From NCBI RefSeq assembly GCF_025860405.1, contig NZ_CP063785.1:1-64000 (forward strand): DNA of 64,000 bases, in the 5' to 3' direction. The notes under the pieces were generated by a model that was given only the letters and a program-made list of their open reading frames with translations, made no database searches and was not told the origin of the DNA. Source of the DNA: Tolypothrix sp. PCC 7712 (GTDB lineage: Bacteria > Cyanobacteriota > Cyanobacteriia > Cyanobacteriales > Nostocaceae). This document shows, in pieces, positions 1 through 7,730 of the stretch (position 1 is its first letter; each line of letters begins with the position of its first letter). Made by a program: the position numbers and the translations under genes.

Positions 1-723
1 GAAATGTTAATTGCTGGTGTAGTGTCCGGTTTATTGGGCGTAGCTGTGGGAATTCCGGCGTTACGATTGCGAGGAATTTATTTAGCGATCGCTACAATTG
101 CCTTTGTAGAAGTTCTGCGAGTTATTTCCCTTAATTTGGAGATTACAGGCGGTGCTGTAGGAATTTTTGGGATTCCTCAACCCTTCCAAAGCCAAATCGA
201 ATATTTATGGATAGCTTTGCCATTACTAATAATTGCAATGGTAATGTTTTACCGTCTGGAACGGATTAAGGTAGGTAGGGCATTTACTGCAATTAGAGAG
301 GATGAACTAGCAGCCGGATCGATGGGAATTAACCCCACATACTACAAGGTTTTAGCATTTACATTAGGTGCAATTCTCGCAGGTGTCGTTGGTGCAATTA
401 GCGCCCATTTTCTCAATACTTGGAATTCTCGTCAAGGGACTTTTGATGCTAGTATTATCTACTTAACTTTTGTATTAATTGGTGGTTCCAGAACTTTTTT
501 AGGTTCGGTTGTAGGAGGAATGGTATTTACAGCTTTACCGGAAATTCTCCGAGGACTAGCTGATACAGGAGGATTACCAAATTGGTTAGCGCAATTCCTC
601 AGAGACGGGAGATTAATTATTTTTGGTTTACTGATTGTAGTGGGAACAATCTTTTTCCCTCAAGGTTTAGTAACTCCTGATATTTTTAAAAAAGGCAAGT
701 TGAAAAAAAAAGCAAAAAATTGA
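1..723 (+). CDS. livM: Branched-chain/neutral amino-acid ABC transporter permease, LivM type (5' partial)
   Basis: Inner-membrane permease of a high-affinity amino-acid importer (HAAT/Liv family; the cyanobacterial versions are the Nat neutral amino-acid systems). About 239 residues are visible. They form several hydrophobic helices and contain the LivM-type EAA loop region around residues 95-120 (AIREDELAAGSMGIN). LivM proteins are usually about 300 residues or more, so the start probably lies before the window and the first in-frame ATG (position 4) is internal. The protein ends in a Lys-rich cytoplasmic tail. Two ATPase genes of the same system follow on the same strand, 82 bp downstream. 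Whether the substrate is branched-chain or other neutral amino acids cannot be told from the sequence. Confidence 0.88.
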   Translation, partial: EMLIAGVVSGLLGVAVGIPALRLRGIYLAIATIAFVEVLRVISLNLEITGGAVGIFGIPQPFQSQIEYLWIALPLLIIAMVMFYRLERIKVGRAFTAIREDELAAGSMGINPTYYKVLAFTLGAILAGVVGAISAHFLNTWNSRQGTFDASIIYLTFVLIGGSRTFLGSVVGGMVFTALPEILRGLADTGGLPNWLAQFLRDGRLIIFGLLIVVGTIFFPQGLVTPDIFKKGKLKKKAKN

Positions 724-805
724 TGCATAAATATGCAATAAAATATGCTTAAAATACCAGATATTTTTAATTTTCCTAACTAGTTCATAGCTCCTAATCT
801 CTAAT

Positions 806-1588
806 ATGCAAACAGCCGATAACAATAGTATTGTCCTAGAAGCCAAATCTTTAACTCGCCGATTTGGTGGTTTAGTGGCTGTCAATAATGTATCTTTTGC
901 AGTCAGAAAATATGAGATTTTTGGATTAATTGGCCCTAATGGTGCAGGTAAAACTACATTATTCAATCTGATTACTGCTTTAATTCCGCCTTCGAGTGGA
1001 GAATTAATTTATCAAAATCAAAATATTTCTCAACTACGTCCGTACAAAATAGCAGGTTTAGGGATTGCGCGGACTTTTCAAAATATTCGCTTGTTTGGTG
1101 AATTGTCGGCTTTAGAAAATGTGATTGTCGGCAGGCATTTACATACCAACAGTAGTATGATTAAAGGGGTTTTAGGATTACCACCTGCACCGAGTGAAGA
1201 ATCTAAAAGTAGAAAACAAGCTTTAGAATTATTGGAGATGGTGGGATTAAGCGATCGCGCCCAAGAAAAAGCCAAAAACTTTGCTTATGGCGATCAACGT
1301 CGCTTGGAAATCGCCCGCGCTTTAGCTTTAGAACCGCAAATCTTACTCCTCGATGAACCAGCAGCGGGAATGAACCCCAGCGAAAAGCAGCAACTCAGCG
1401 AATTTATCCGCAATCTCAGGGAACGCTTCAACTTAACGATTGTGCTGATTGAGCATCATGTACCCTTAGTGATGGGATTGTGCGATCGCATTGCTGTTTT
1501 AGATTTTGGACAATTAATTGCTTTGGGTGAACCAGCTACAGTGCGGGATGATCCAGCAGTAATTGAAGCTTATTTGGGAAATGCATGA
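806..1588 (+). CDS. livG: Amino-acid ABC transporter ATP-binding protein, LivG type
   Basis: Cytoplasmic ATPase that powers the Liv/Nat amino-acid importer whose permease lies just upstream. The 260 residues hold a Walker A motif GPNGAGKTT (about 43-51), the long LivG insertion after the Q-loop (TFQNIRLFGELSALENVIVG), a signature region FAYGDQRRLEIARAL in which the usual LSGG is replaced, and Walker B ILLLDEPAAGMNP. The AAGMNP ending and the degenerate signature are usual for LivG. Length matches the family. It lies 82 bp after the permease and 15 bp before the second ATPase gene, so one transcript is likely. Confidence 0.92.
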   Translation: MQTADNNSIVLEAKSLTRRFGGLVAVNNVSFAVRKYEIFGLIGPNGAGKTTLFNLITALIPPSSGELIYQNQNISQLRPYKIAGLGIARTFQNIRLFGELSALENVIVGRHLHTNSSMIKGVLGLPPAPSEESKSRKQALELLEMVGLSDRAQEKAKNFAYGDQRRLEIARALALEPQILLLDEPAAGMNPSEKQQLSEFIRNLRERFNLTIVLIEHHVPLVMGLCDRIAVLDFGQLIALGEPATVRDDPAVIEAYLGNA

Positions 1589-1603
1589 GGATTTTAACCG
1601 CAG

Positions 1604-2353
1604 ATGAACGCAGATGAACGCCGATATGTAAATGATAAAGAAGATTTTACGATTTTAGATGTTAAAGACCTTGATGTTAATTATGCTGGTATTCAAGCTC
1701 TTAAAAATATCAATTTGACAATTAAAAAAGGTGAAGTAGTTACCTTAATTGGTGCAAATGGTGCAGGTAAAACAACCACTCTCCGCGCTATATCGAAAAT
1801 TGTCAATCCTAAAAGTGGTCAAATTATTTATAGTGGCAGAAATATTACTCGCCGCCAAGCTTATGAGGTGGTGAAATTAGGTGTCGCCCATTGTCCGGAA
1901 GGACGGAGGGTGTTAGCACGGCAAACAGTTTTCGATAATTTATTATTAGGTGCTTATATTCGTAACGATCAAGCAGCTATTAAAGCCGATATTCAGCGTC
2001 AATATGAGTTATTTCCTCGGTTAGCCCAAAGACGCAATCAACTAGCAGGAACTCTTAGCGGTGGCGAACAACAAATGTTAGCGATCGCCCGTGCTTTAAT
2101 GAGTAAACCACAACTCCTGCTTTTAGATGAGCCTAGCTTGGGTTTAGCCCCCGCAATTGTTAGAGAAATTTTTACTATTATTGAAAATCTCCGCGCTACT
2201 GGCGTGACAATTTTGTTAGTTGAACAAAACGCTAATTTAGCTTTGCAAATTGCTGATAGGGGCTATGTTTTAGAAGCTGGTGCTATTACTTTAACAGGTG
2301 CAGCTTCAGAATTATTGACCGATGAGCGTGTTAAAAAAGCTTATTTAGGGTAA
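1604..2353 (+). CDS. livF: Amino-acid ABC transporter ATP-binding protein, LivF type
   Basis: Second ATPase of the amino-acid importer, 249 residues. Motifs are Walker A GANGAGKTT, a canonical signature LSGGEQQMLAIARAL and Walker B LLLLDEPSLGLAP, with the CPEGRRV segment typical of LivF. The conserved family start corresponds to ILDVKDLDVNYAG at about residue 18. The preceding residues (MNADERRYVNDKEDF) are encoded by a short direct repeat, CGCAGATGAA twice, that is common in intergenic DNA of Nostoc relatives. The annotated ATG at 1604 is the only in-frame ATG before the conserved core, so it is kept, but the N-terminus may be repeat-derived. It is the last gene of the Liv cluster. Confidence 0.9.
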   Translation: MNADERRYVNDKEDFTILDVKDLDVNYAGIQALKNINLTIKKGEVVTLIGANGAGKTTTLRAISKIVNPKSGQIIYSGRNITRRQAYEVVKLGVAHCPEGRRVLARQTVFDNLLLGAYIRNDQAAIKADIQRQYELFPRLAQRRNQLAGTLSGGEQQMLAIARALMSKPQLLLLDEPSLGLAPAIVREIFTIIENLRATGVTILLVEQNANLALQIADRGYVLEAGAITLTGAASELLTDERVKKAYLG

Positions 2354-2374
2354 AGATTTGGGAGACATAAGTAT

Positions 2375-2938
2375 ATGGTACATTCACCAACTAAAACCCT
2401 GACTTTGGAGGAGTTTTTACAACTCCCGGAAACGAAGCCAGCTAGTGAATATATTAATGGGCAAGTAATTCCAAAACCAATGCCACAAGGCAAACATAGT
2501 AGACTTCAGGGTGAACTAATTAGTTCTATCAATTCTTTAGTTACGCCTCAAAAAATTGCCCTAGCCTTTCCAGAATTGCGGTGTACATTTGGCGGACGTT
2601 CCATTGTTCCAGATGTCGCTGTGTTTGCTTGGGAAAGAATTCCTTTGGATGCAAGTGGAGATGTAGCTAATGTTTTTGAAACACATCCAGATTGGACAAT
2701 TGAAATTTTATCACCTGACCAAAGTCAAACGAAAGTAACAGGCAATATTTTACATTGCCTCAAGTATGGTAGTAGTTTAGGTTGGCTACTAGATCCAGAT
2801 GAAAAATCTGTTTTAGTCTATCCCCCAAAACAGCAACCAATACTTTTACAAGAAGAAGATGAAATATTACCAGTTCCAGATTTAATTAAGAATTTACAAT
2901 TGACTGTAGGGCAATTATTTGGTTGGTTAAAGTTATAG
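2375..2938 (+). CDS. Uma2-family (DUF820) putative endonuclease
   Basis: A 187-residue member of the Uma2/DUF820 family, a PD-(D/E)xK-fold group greatly expanded in cyanobacteria whose biological role is not established. Visible family marks are the N-terminal TLEEFLQLPE segment, the catalytic-type region PDVAVFAWERIP (about 88-99), EILSPDQSQTKV with the conserved acidic residue, and GWLLDPDEKSVLVY near the end. Length is usual. It begins 21 bp after livF on the same strand and may be read through from that operon, although no functional link is known. Confidence 0.82.
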   Translation: MVHSPTKTLTLEEFLQLPETKPASEYINGQVIPKPMPQGKHSRLQGELISSINSLVTPQKIALAFPELRCTFGGRSIVPDVAVFAWERIPLDASGDVANVFETHPDWTIEILSPDQSQTKVTGNILHCLKYGSSLGWLLDPDEKSVLVYPPKQQPILLQEEDEILPVPDLIKNLQLTVGQLFGWLKL

Positions 2939-3042
2939 AATATTTTAGGTGAATTAGTTCTAACCAGCTTCTAGAACGATATAATAAGCGCTGGAATAAC
3001 AGTGCAAAAATTGACTACTTAACTTTTATATAACTAATAAAA

Positions 3043-3177
3043 TTGGCATCAGTTCATATTAATACTGACGGTAGCGCTGACCTTTTTTATGATGATGGTG
3101 AGCTATTTGGCGGTCATAAAATTATTGTCTCTATTGATTGTAACGGAGTTTGTGAAGATGCTCAAATCGCAGGCTAA
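3043..3177 (+). pseudogene. Fragment resembling the C-terminus of DUF2262-type proteins
   Basis: A short open stretch translates to about 44 residues containing INTDGSADLFYDDGELFGGH and ending DAQIAG before a TAA. This resembles the conserved C-terminal part of DUF2262-like proteins (a DDGxLFxGHxI pattern followed by a terminal IAG). An in-frame stop lies immediately upstream and there is no credible start or ribosome binding site, so I read it as the remnant of a decayed gene. The family assignment is from memory of the motif and is tentative. Confidence 0.35.
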
Positions 3178-3249
3178 TACTGCGTCAATAGAAATTAAAA
3201 TGTATTCTTGGCTCTAAGAGATTATTTATTAAGTAAAAATAAGATTACT

Positions 3250-3397
3250 GTAGGGTGTGTTAGGCGCTGATTTCCAATATGATTTGTCACGTAATAACTA
3301 TCTTAGCGCCTAACGCACCATCCACGCGGCGGTGCGTTACGGCTAAATTTCATTGTCTCTAAGTCTCAAATACTTTCATAGCCGTAACACACCCTAC
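3250..3397. repeat. 148-bp palindromic intergenic repeat (GTAGGGTGTGTTA family)
   Basis: The outer arms GTAGGGTGTGTTA (3250-3262) and TAACACACCCTAC (3385-3397) are perfect inverted repeats. Inside is a second imperfect palindrome built on GCCTAACGCACC / GGTGCGTTACGGC. The same GTAGGGTGTGTTAG arm recurs alone near 48820. It has the structure of a non-coding MITE-like element. The rest of 2939-3713 shows no other gene apart from the fragment at 3043-3177. Confidence 0.6.
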
Positions 3398-3713
3398 TTA
3401 AGATTTACTTTAGAAAGTCTCTCTTACTGTTAAACACTTCCGATGGCTAATTATTGAGCCGACAGTAATTAATTTATCTTGTGATTTTCTTATCTCTATT
3501 ATCCCTTTGCTATACATAAGGGTAACAATTTTTCATTTAAACTATTTTCTGTTCTTGCTTTTAAGAAAAATTGATACATCTTTAATCTTCTGGAAGTGAA
3601 TTAAGTTTTTACAAAAGATTACAATATTTATCATATATTTAGATTGTTAGCCCTATTGTTAAGTATCTATCTTTGTATAGATGCGAATTTTATTAGCATA
3701 AATTACTAAATCT

Positions 3714-4361
3714 ATGAGCCAAATTATCTGGATTGCAAGACACGCTAACCGCCTCGACTTCGTTAACCCTGATTGGTTCCTCACTGCTGAACGACGCTAC
3801 GATCCACCTTTATCTGACGATGGTTTTATTCAAGCCAAGCAGCTAGCTAACCGCCTCCAGAAAGAGAAAATCAGCCATATTTTCGCTTCGCCTTTTCTGC
3901 GAACAGTGCAAACAGCCAATGCGGTTGCTCAAGCGCTAGATTTACCGATTAAATTAGAAACTGGTTTGAGTGAATGGTTAAATCCGGCTTGGATGACAGA
4001 AGAACCACAAAGGCTGTCAACGTCAGCATTAGCAGAATTATTCCCCAGAATTGATGTGAGTTATACGCCGCGCATTGCTGCCAAATATCCCGAAACAAAA
4101 GAACAAGTAAGGGCACGTTCGGGACAAACGGCTAGATGTTTAGCAGTGGAAAATTACCCACAGAACATTTTATTAGTAGGGCATGGTGCTTCTGTGCTAG
4201 GGGCAGCTATGGGTTTAGTAGGAGAAATTGCTCAAGCTGAAGTTAAAGCTTCTTTATGTTCTTTAGTAAAAGTAGTGCTGCAAGACTCAGAATGGTTGTT
4301 AGAGCTGAAGGGGGATACTTCTCATTTAATGGAAGTAGAGGAAGTAATTCGATTTGTTTAA
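3714..4361 (+). CDS. Histidine phosphatase family (phosphoglycerate-mutase-like) protein
   Basis: Cytoplasmic member of the histidine phosphatase superfamily, 215 residues. The phosphorylated His lies in IWIARHANRLDF at the N-terminus, where the usual RHG is RHA. The second catalytic His is in ILLVGHGASVLG (about 154-165). ASPFLRTVQTA is the conserved segment carrying a phosphate-pocket Arg. Members act on sugar phosphates, nucleotides or protein phosphates, and the substrate cannot be predicted here. The ATG at 3714 starts just ahead of the conserved strand. A weak hairpin (4370-4387) and glucokinase follow. Confidence 0.82.
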   Translation: MSQIIWIARHANRLDFVNPDWFLTAERRYDPPLSDDGFIQAKQLANRLQKEKISHIFASPFLRTVQTANAVAQALDLPIKLETGLSEWLNPAWMTEEPQRLSTSALAELFPRIDVSYTPRIAAKYPETKEQVRARSGQTARCLAVENYPQNILLVGHGASVLGAAMGLVGEIAQAEVKASLCSLVKVVLQDSEWLLELKGDTSHLMEVEEVIRFV

Positions 4362-4369
4362 ATCCCTAA

Positions 4370-4387
4370 GAGGATTTAAAAATCCTC
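4370..4387. terminator. Small intergenic hairpin after the phosphatase gene
   Basis: GAGGATT (4370-4376) and AATCCTC (4381-4387) form a 7-bp perfect stem with a 4-nt loop, 8 bp after the phosphatase stop codon. There is no U-tract, so it could be a processing or weak attenuating hairpin rather than a strong terminator. Confidence 0.35.
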
Positions 4388-4450
4388 GCTTCCGCTAATC
4401 TAGATACATTGCCATTTACTGAGAAAGTTACTCATTTACTTATAAGTTTT

Positions 4451-5503
4451 ATGACATTATTACTAGCAGGAGATATCGGCGGCACAAAAACTATTCTGCG
4501 ATTGAGTGAAATAGCAGACTCACCAGGAATCACGGAATCATCAGACGCACAGGCTTTACGCAATATTTATGAGGAAACTTTTCACAGTCAGGATTTTCCT
4601 GATTTAGTGCCGATAGTTCAGCAGTTCCTCGTTAAAGCCAAGTCCGCGACACCACAAAAGGCTTGCTTTGCGATCGCAGGGCCAGTGGTTCATAATACTG
4701 CCAAGCTGACAAATTTAGCTTGGTATTTGGATAGCGAACGTCTACAACAAGAACTGGGAATTGCTTCTGTTTCGCTAATTAATGACTTTGCAGCCGTTGG
4801 TTACGGCATTTTTGGCTTAAACAGCAAACATTTGGTGACTTTACAAGCTGGGAAGCCAAAACACGATGCACCGATTGCCATTATTGGCGCTGGTACGGGA
4901 TTAGGACAAGGCTTTTTAATTAAGCAGGGAGAACATTATCAAGTTTTTCCCTCAGAAGGTGGACACGCCGACTTTGCGGCGCGCAACGAGTTAGAATTTC
5001 GGCTGATGAAATACTTGCTGGATAAACATGATATCCAGCGCGTTTCTGTAGAACGGGTAGTTTCTGGGATGGGAATCATCTCGATTTACCAATTTTTGCG
5101 CGATCAAAAGGTGGCTGTGGAATCACCAGATATCGCTCACATTGTGAGAACCTGGGAAGAAGAGGCAGGAAAATTAGAGAAAAGTGTCGATCCAGCTGCA
5201 ACTATTGGTATTGCTGCCTTACAAAAACGCGATCGCCTTTCGGAACAAACTATACAATTATTTGTAGAAATTTATGGTGCAGAAGCCGGAAATCTCGCCA
5301 TTAAACTTCTACCTTATGGCGGATTGTATATTGCTGGTGGTATTGCTCCCAAAATTCTGCCTTTAATGCAAGAGGGTAGTTTCCTATTAAACTTCACCCA
5401 AAAAGGTAGGATGCGTTCTCTCCTCGAAGAAATACCGGTATATATTATTCTCAACCAACAAGTAGGGCTAATTGGTGCTGCTTTATATGCAGCTAGGTTA
5501 TAA
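4451..5503 (+). CDS. glk: Glucokinase
   Basis: ATP-dependent phosphorylation of glucose to glucose 6-phosphate in the cytoplasm (ROK/hexokinase-fold bacterial glucokinase). The N-terminal phosphate loop LLAGDIGGTKTILRL, the catalytic segment LINDFAAVGYG, the glycine-rich GAGTGLGQGFL and the EGGHADFAARNE block are all present. A longer frame could open at a TTG at 4409, but the ATG at 4451 lies directly before the conserved DIGGTKT strand and gives 350 residues, close to other cyanobacterial glucokinases. A TIR-bordered repeat begins 4 bp after the stop codon. Confidence 0.92.
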   Translation: MTLLLAGDIGGTKTILRLSEIADSPGITESSDAQALRNIYEETFHSQDFPDLVPIVQQFLVKAKSATPQKACFAIAGPVVHNTAKLTNLAWYLDSERLQQELGIASVSLINDFAAVGYGIFGLNSKHLVTLQAGKPKHDAPIAIIGAGTGLGQGFLIKQGEHYQVFPSEGGHADFAARNELEFRLMKYLLDKHDIQRVSVERVVSGMGIISIYQFLRDQKVAVESPDIAHIVRTWEEEAGKLEKSVDPAATIGIAALQKRDRLSEQTIQLFVEIYGAEAGNLAIKLLPYGGLYIAGGIAPKILPLMQEGSFLLNFTQKGRMRSLLEEIPVYIILNQQVGLIGAALYAARL

Positions 5504-5506
5504 CAG

Positions 5507-5625
5507 CTAGTACCACTAGGCGGAATTTAAAATTCTTTCATTCAAAATTCAAATTTCCTAAGGCTTGCTTTATCAGCTTTTGTTGTCTTTTGAATCTGAA
5601 CTTTATTTCCGCTTTGCTGTACTAG
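5507..5625. repeat. MITE-like element, CTAGTAC family, copy 1
   Basis: A 119-bp element bounded by imperfect 19-bp terminal inverted repeats: CTAGTACCACTAGGCGGAA at 5507-5525, and 5607-5625 whose complement is CTAGTACAGCAAAGCGGAA (15 of 19 identical). The same terminus family borders the element at 14855-15023. It is non-coding and lies between glk and the next gene. Confidence 0.6.
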
Positions 5626-5662
5626 CAGCATCAGTGATATCCGCATCTCTGAAGCAAAAACT

Positions 5663-6265
5663 ATGACAATCAAATTTTTATTGCCCCTATTTGCCGCCAC
5701 ACTTGTGTGTAGCGGATCTTTGTTGGTAGATGCACGTCAACCCAAGCCAAAGGTTACTCCCGCCAAAACCACAGTTACTCAACCTGTGCAGCCACAATGG
5801 AAGGTGTATACAGTCCCAGATGGACGCTTTAGCGTGTTAATGCCAGGAATCCCCAAAAGAGATACGCAATCGCAAAAAACCTATATGGGGGAAATCAACC
5901 TAGAAATATTTATCGCTCAACCACCAAAACAGGAAGTAGCTTATGTAGTTACTTATAATGATTTCCCCTATAGTTATGGTGAATTGGCAAACCCGCAAGC
6001 AGTCCTGAATAACGCTAGAGATTTGGCTTTAAAAACTACGAAAAGCAATTTAATTAGCCAGCGGGATATTCGTAGTACAAATGGTCATCCAGGAAAAGAA
6101 ATTGAGTATATCAATTCTGGTGGTAAAGTCACTAAAAGTAGAATGTATTTTGCTCAAGGGCGCTTGTATCAAGTCATGGCAATAACTACCAGAAAACAAC
6201 GCCGCAGTTTAGCTAAAACCATTAATGGTTATTTAAATTCCTTCAATGTGGTTTTAAAAGCTTGA
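5663..6265 (+). CDS. Exported protein of unknown function
   Basis: The 200-residue product starts with a clear signal peptide (MTIKFLLPLFAATLVCSG, basic residue then hydrophobic core), so it is probably periplasmic. A lipobox is not convincing because Val precedes the Cys. After a Pro/Thr/Lys-rich linker (about 26-46) the mature domain starts at WKVYTVPDGRFSVLMPGIPK. This pattern is common in cyanobacterial secreted proteins (short PDGRFSVxMPGxP opening, then strands ending RSLAKTINGYLNSF), but I know of no assigned function. It is flanked by repeats and looks monocistronic; a hairpin follows at 6297-6318. Confidence 0.7.
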   Translation: MTIKFLLPLFAATLVCSGSLLVDARQPKPKVTPAKTTVTQPVQPQWKVYTVPDGRFSVLMPGIPKRDTQSQKTYMGEINLEIFIAQPPKQEVAYVVTYNDFPYSYGELANPQAVLNNARDLALKTTKSNLISQRDIRSTNGHPGKEIEYINSGGKVTKSRMYFAQGRLYQVMAITTRKQRRSLAKTINGYLNSFNVVLKA

Positions 6266-6296
6266 TTTTCATGTTCACAAACTCATTAATTAGTAT

Positions 6297-6318
6297 TTGA
6301 TACCCTCACGGGTATCAA
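6297..6318. terminator. Intergenic hairpin, possible terminator
   Basis: TTGATACCC (6297-6305) pairs perfectly with GGGTATCAA (6310-6318) around a 4-nt loop, about 30 bp after the exported-protein gene. A U-run is lacking, so termination is plausible but not certain. Confidence 0.45.
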
Positions 6319-6350
6319 TACATGAGTAAAGCTTAATCGGCAGATATTAG

Positions 6351-6447
6351 TTATACCAATTTGAAAAAAGAACGCGACAGATTGTAGGGGCACGGCATCC
6401 ATAATTTTGTCGCATATCAAATTATCTTACTGGTGCCGTGCCCCTAC
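6351..6447. repeat. Palindromic intergenic element, 'GCGACAGATTGTAGGGG' family, copy 1
   Basis: The left part, ATACCAATTTGAAAAAAG, then GCGACAGATTGTAGGGGC, recurs in reverse complement at 61381-61468. Its core arms GTAGGGGCACGGCA (6384-6397) and TGCCGTGCCCCTAC (6434-6447) are perfect inverted repeats. It is non-coding and of a type widely dispersed in Nostocales genomes. Confidence 0.6.
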
Positions 6448-6481
6448 GGGTAATACCTTATATTTGTAGCTTTTTAATCAA

Positions 6482-6759
6482 CCTTAACTCGTTGGTTGTG
6501 AATGCGATCGCTTTTTCTATGAATGCTCATTGATAAACAACCTTAACTCCTTGGTCACGAATGGGTTAAGGTTCTCTATGGATGAGGTAGTGTTGATAAG
6601 CAACCTTAACTCCTTGGTCACGAATGGGTTAAGGTTCTCTATGGATGAGGTAGCGTTGATAAACAACCTTAACTCCTTGGTCACGAATGGGTTAAGGTTC
6701 TCTATGGATGAGGTAGCGTTGATAAACAACCTTAACTCCTTGGTCACGAATGGGTTAAA
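6482..6759. repeat. 63-bp tandem repeat array
   Basis: Four almost identical copies of a 63-bp unit begin at 6541, 6604, 6667 and 6730 (the last partial), preceded by a diverged copy at 6482. Each unit carries an inverted repeat AACCTTAAC / GTTAAGGTT around a 17-nt loop, so the transcript would form a row of identical hairpins. Because 63 is a multiple of three the array is open in frames on both strands. I do not regard these as genes: there is no start context, and both strands look equally coding. Confidence 0.85.
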
Positions 6760-6915
6760 CCATGTTGGATTTTAGGTAGATAAATCCTATGTAGGGAACA
6801 TCCACAATCTTTTGCTATTTTCAGTTATCTGACTATTGCCGTACCCCCATTCAATGGCATTCTTTTTTCAAAAAAGTACTAAACTGAAAACAACAAGTCC
6901 ATAGCATTTGAATGT

Positions 6916-7125
6916 ATGACGAATCGTGAAGAACTGATTCAGGAAATAGAAGAAGCTCCCGATGATATAGTTCAGTCAGTGCTAGATTTTTTAAATAGAG
7001 TAAAAGCCACACGCAAAATTCATCCCCTCGCTAAATTTGCAGGCATTTTAAGTGATGTTGAAGCAGAAGAAATAAGACAGTCAATAGTAGCAGAATGTCG
7101 GCAGGTTGATATAAATGAGTGGTGA
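6916..7125 (+). CDS. Antitoxin of a VapBC-type pair (DUF2281-like)
   Basis: A 69-residue acidic protein, MTNREELIQEIEEAPDDIVQ at the start, followed by a short helical region and LAKFAGILSDVEAEEIRQSI. Small cyanobacterial proteins with this pattern (VLDFLNRVK, then a FAGI..D.E.E.I segment) are antitoxins placed directly before PIN-domain toxins. Here the last 11 bp overlap the start of the PIN gene, the coupled arrangement typical of toxin-antitoxin operons. It would neutralise the toxin by direct binding and probably autoregulates the operon. The subfamily name is less certain than the role. Confidence 0.75.
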   Translation: MTNREELIQEIEEAPDDIVQSVLDFLNRVKATRKIHPLAKFAGILSDVEAEEIRQSIVAECRQVDINEW

Positions 7126-7504
7126 GATTGCCCTGGATACTTCTGTGGCTGTGCGTTTTTTGAATGGAGATAGAGTGGTTGTTTCTCGGGTACTAGCATT
7201 ACCAGAAGTAGTTCTCCCTACAGTCGTAGTTGGAGAGTTGCTTTTTGGTGCAGAAAATTCAACTCGTCCATTACAAAATTTACCTCGTTATCTAGAATTT
7301 ATTCAGACTTGTGTAGTTGTACCATTAAGCCAAGAAACTGCAACAGTATATGCAAAAACGAGAATGGCACTGAAGCGTAAAGGAAGACCAATTCCCATGA
7401 ATGATGTTTGGATTGCAGCACAGTGCTTAGAGCAGGCTTGGGTTTTAGTTACAGATGATACAGACTTTGATTATGTGGATAACTTGGTGTTAGAGCGTTG
7501 GTAA
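7115..7504 (+). CDS. vapC: PIN-domain toxin, VapC type
   Basis: A 129-residue PIN-domain ribonuclease. The conserved acidic residues are visible: D in EIALDTSVAVRFL, E in VGELLFGAENS, D in PMNDVWIAAQC and D in VTDDTDFDYV. Such toxins cut tRNA or rRNA and stop growth when their antitoxin is lost. The ATG at 7115 overlaps the antitoxin reading frame by 11 bp, implying translational coupling. The gene ends about 90 bp before the convergent tRNA-Lys gene. Toxin activity is inferred from family and context only. Confidence 0.85.
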   Translation: MSGEIALDTSVAVRFLNGDRVVVSRVLALPEVVLPTVVVGELLFGAENSTRPLQNLPRYLEFIQTCVVVPLSQETATVYAKTRMALKRKGRPIPMNDVWIAAQCLEQAWVLVTDDTDFDYVDNLVLERW

Positions 7505-7597
7505 TTGGTAGTATACAAATACTAAAATGCGATCGCACTCTCTTCACTACAACCAAAATGCGATCGCTATTGAGATAGTGGAAAAATTCATCAGAGG

Positions 7598-7669
7598 TGG
7601 GTGACCTGAGATTCGAACTCAGAACCAGCGGATTAAGAGTCCGATGCTCTACCGTTGAGCTAGTCACCC
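7598..7669 (-). tRNA. trnK: tRNA-Lys (anticodon CUU)
   Basis: Read on the minus strand, the 72-nt cloverleaf folds fully. The acceptor is GGGTGAC/GTCACCC (7 bp) with discriminator A, the D-arm GCTC/GAGC with loop AACGGTA, the anticodon loop CTCTTAA (anticodon CTT), the variable loop TGGTT and the T-arm CTGAG-TTCGAAT-CTCAG. The outermost anticodon-stem pair is a U-C mismatch. CCA is not encoded, as is usual in cyanobacteria. Confidence 0.95.
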
Positions 7670-7730
7670 ACACGAATAATGATTATAGCAAATTGCTGAC
7701 GGCTTTACTAGTGCAGTCTGGGAGCAGGTT

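Noticed and set aside
6517..6775. Open reading frames on both strands over the tandem repeats
   Set aside because: They arise because the 63-bp unit is a multiple of three; repeats of the same peptide with no start context on either strand.
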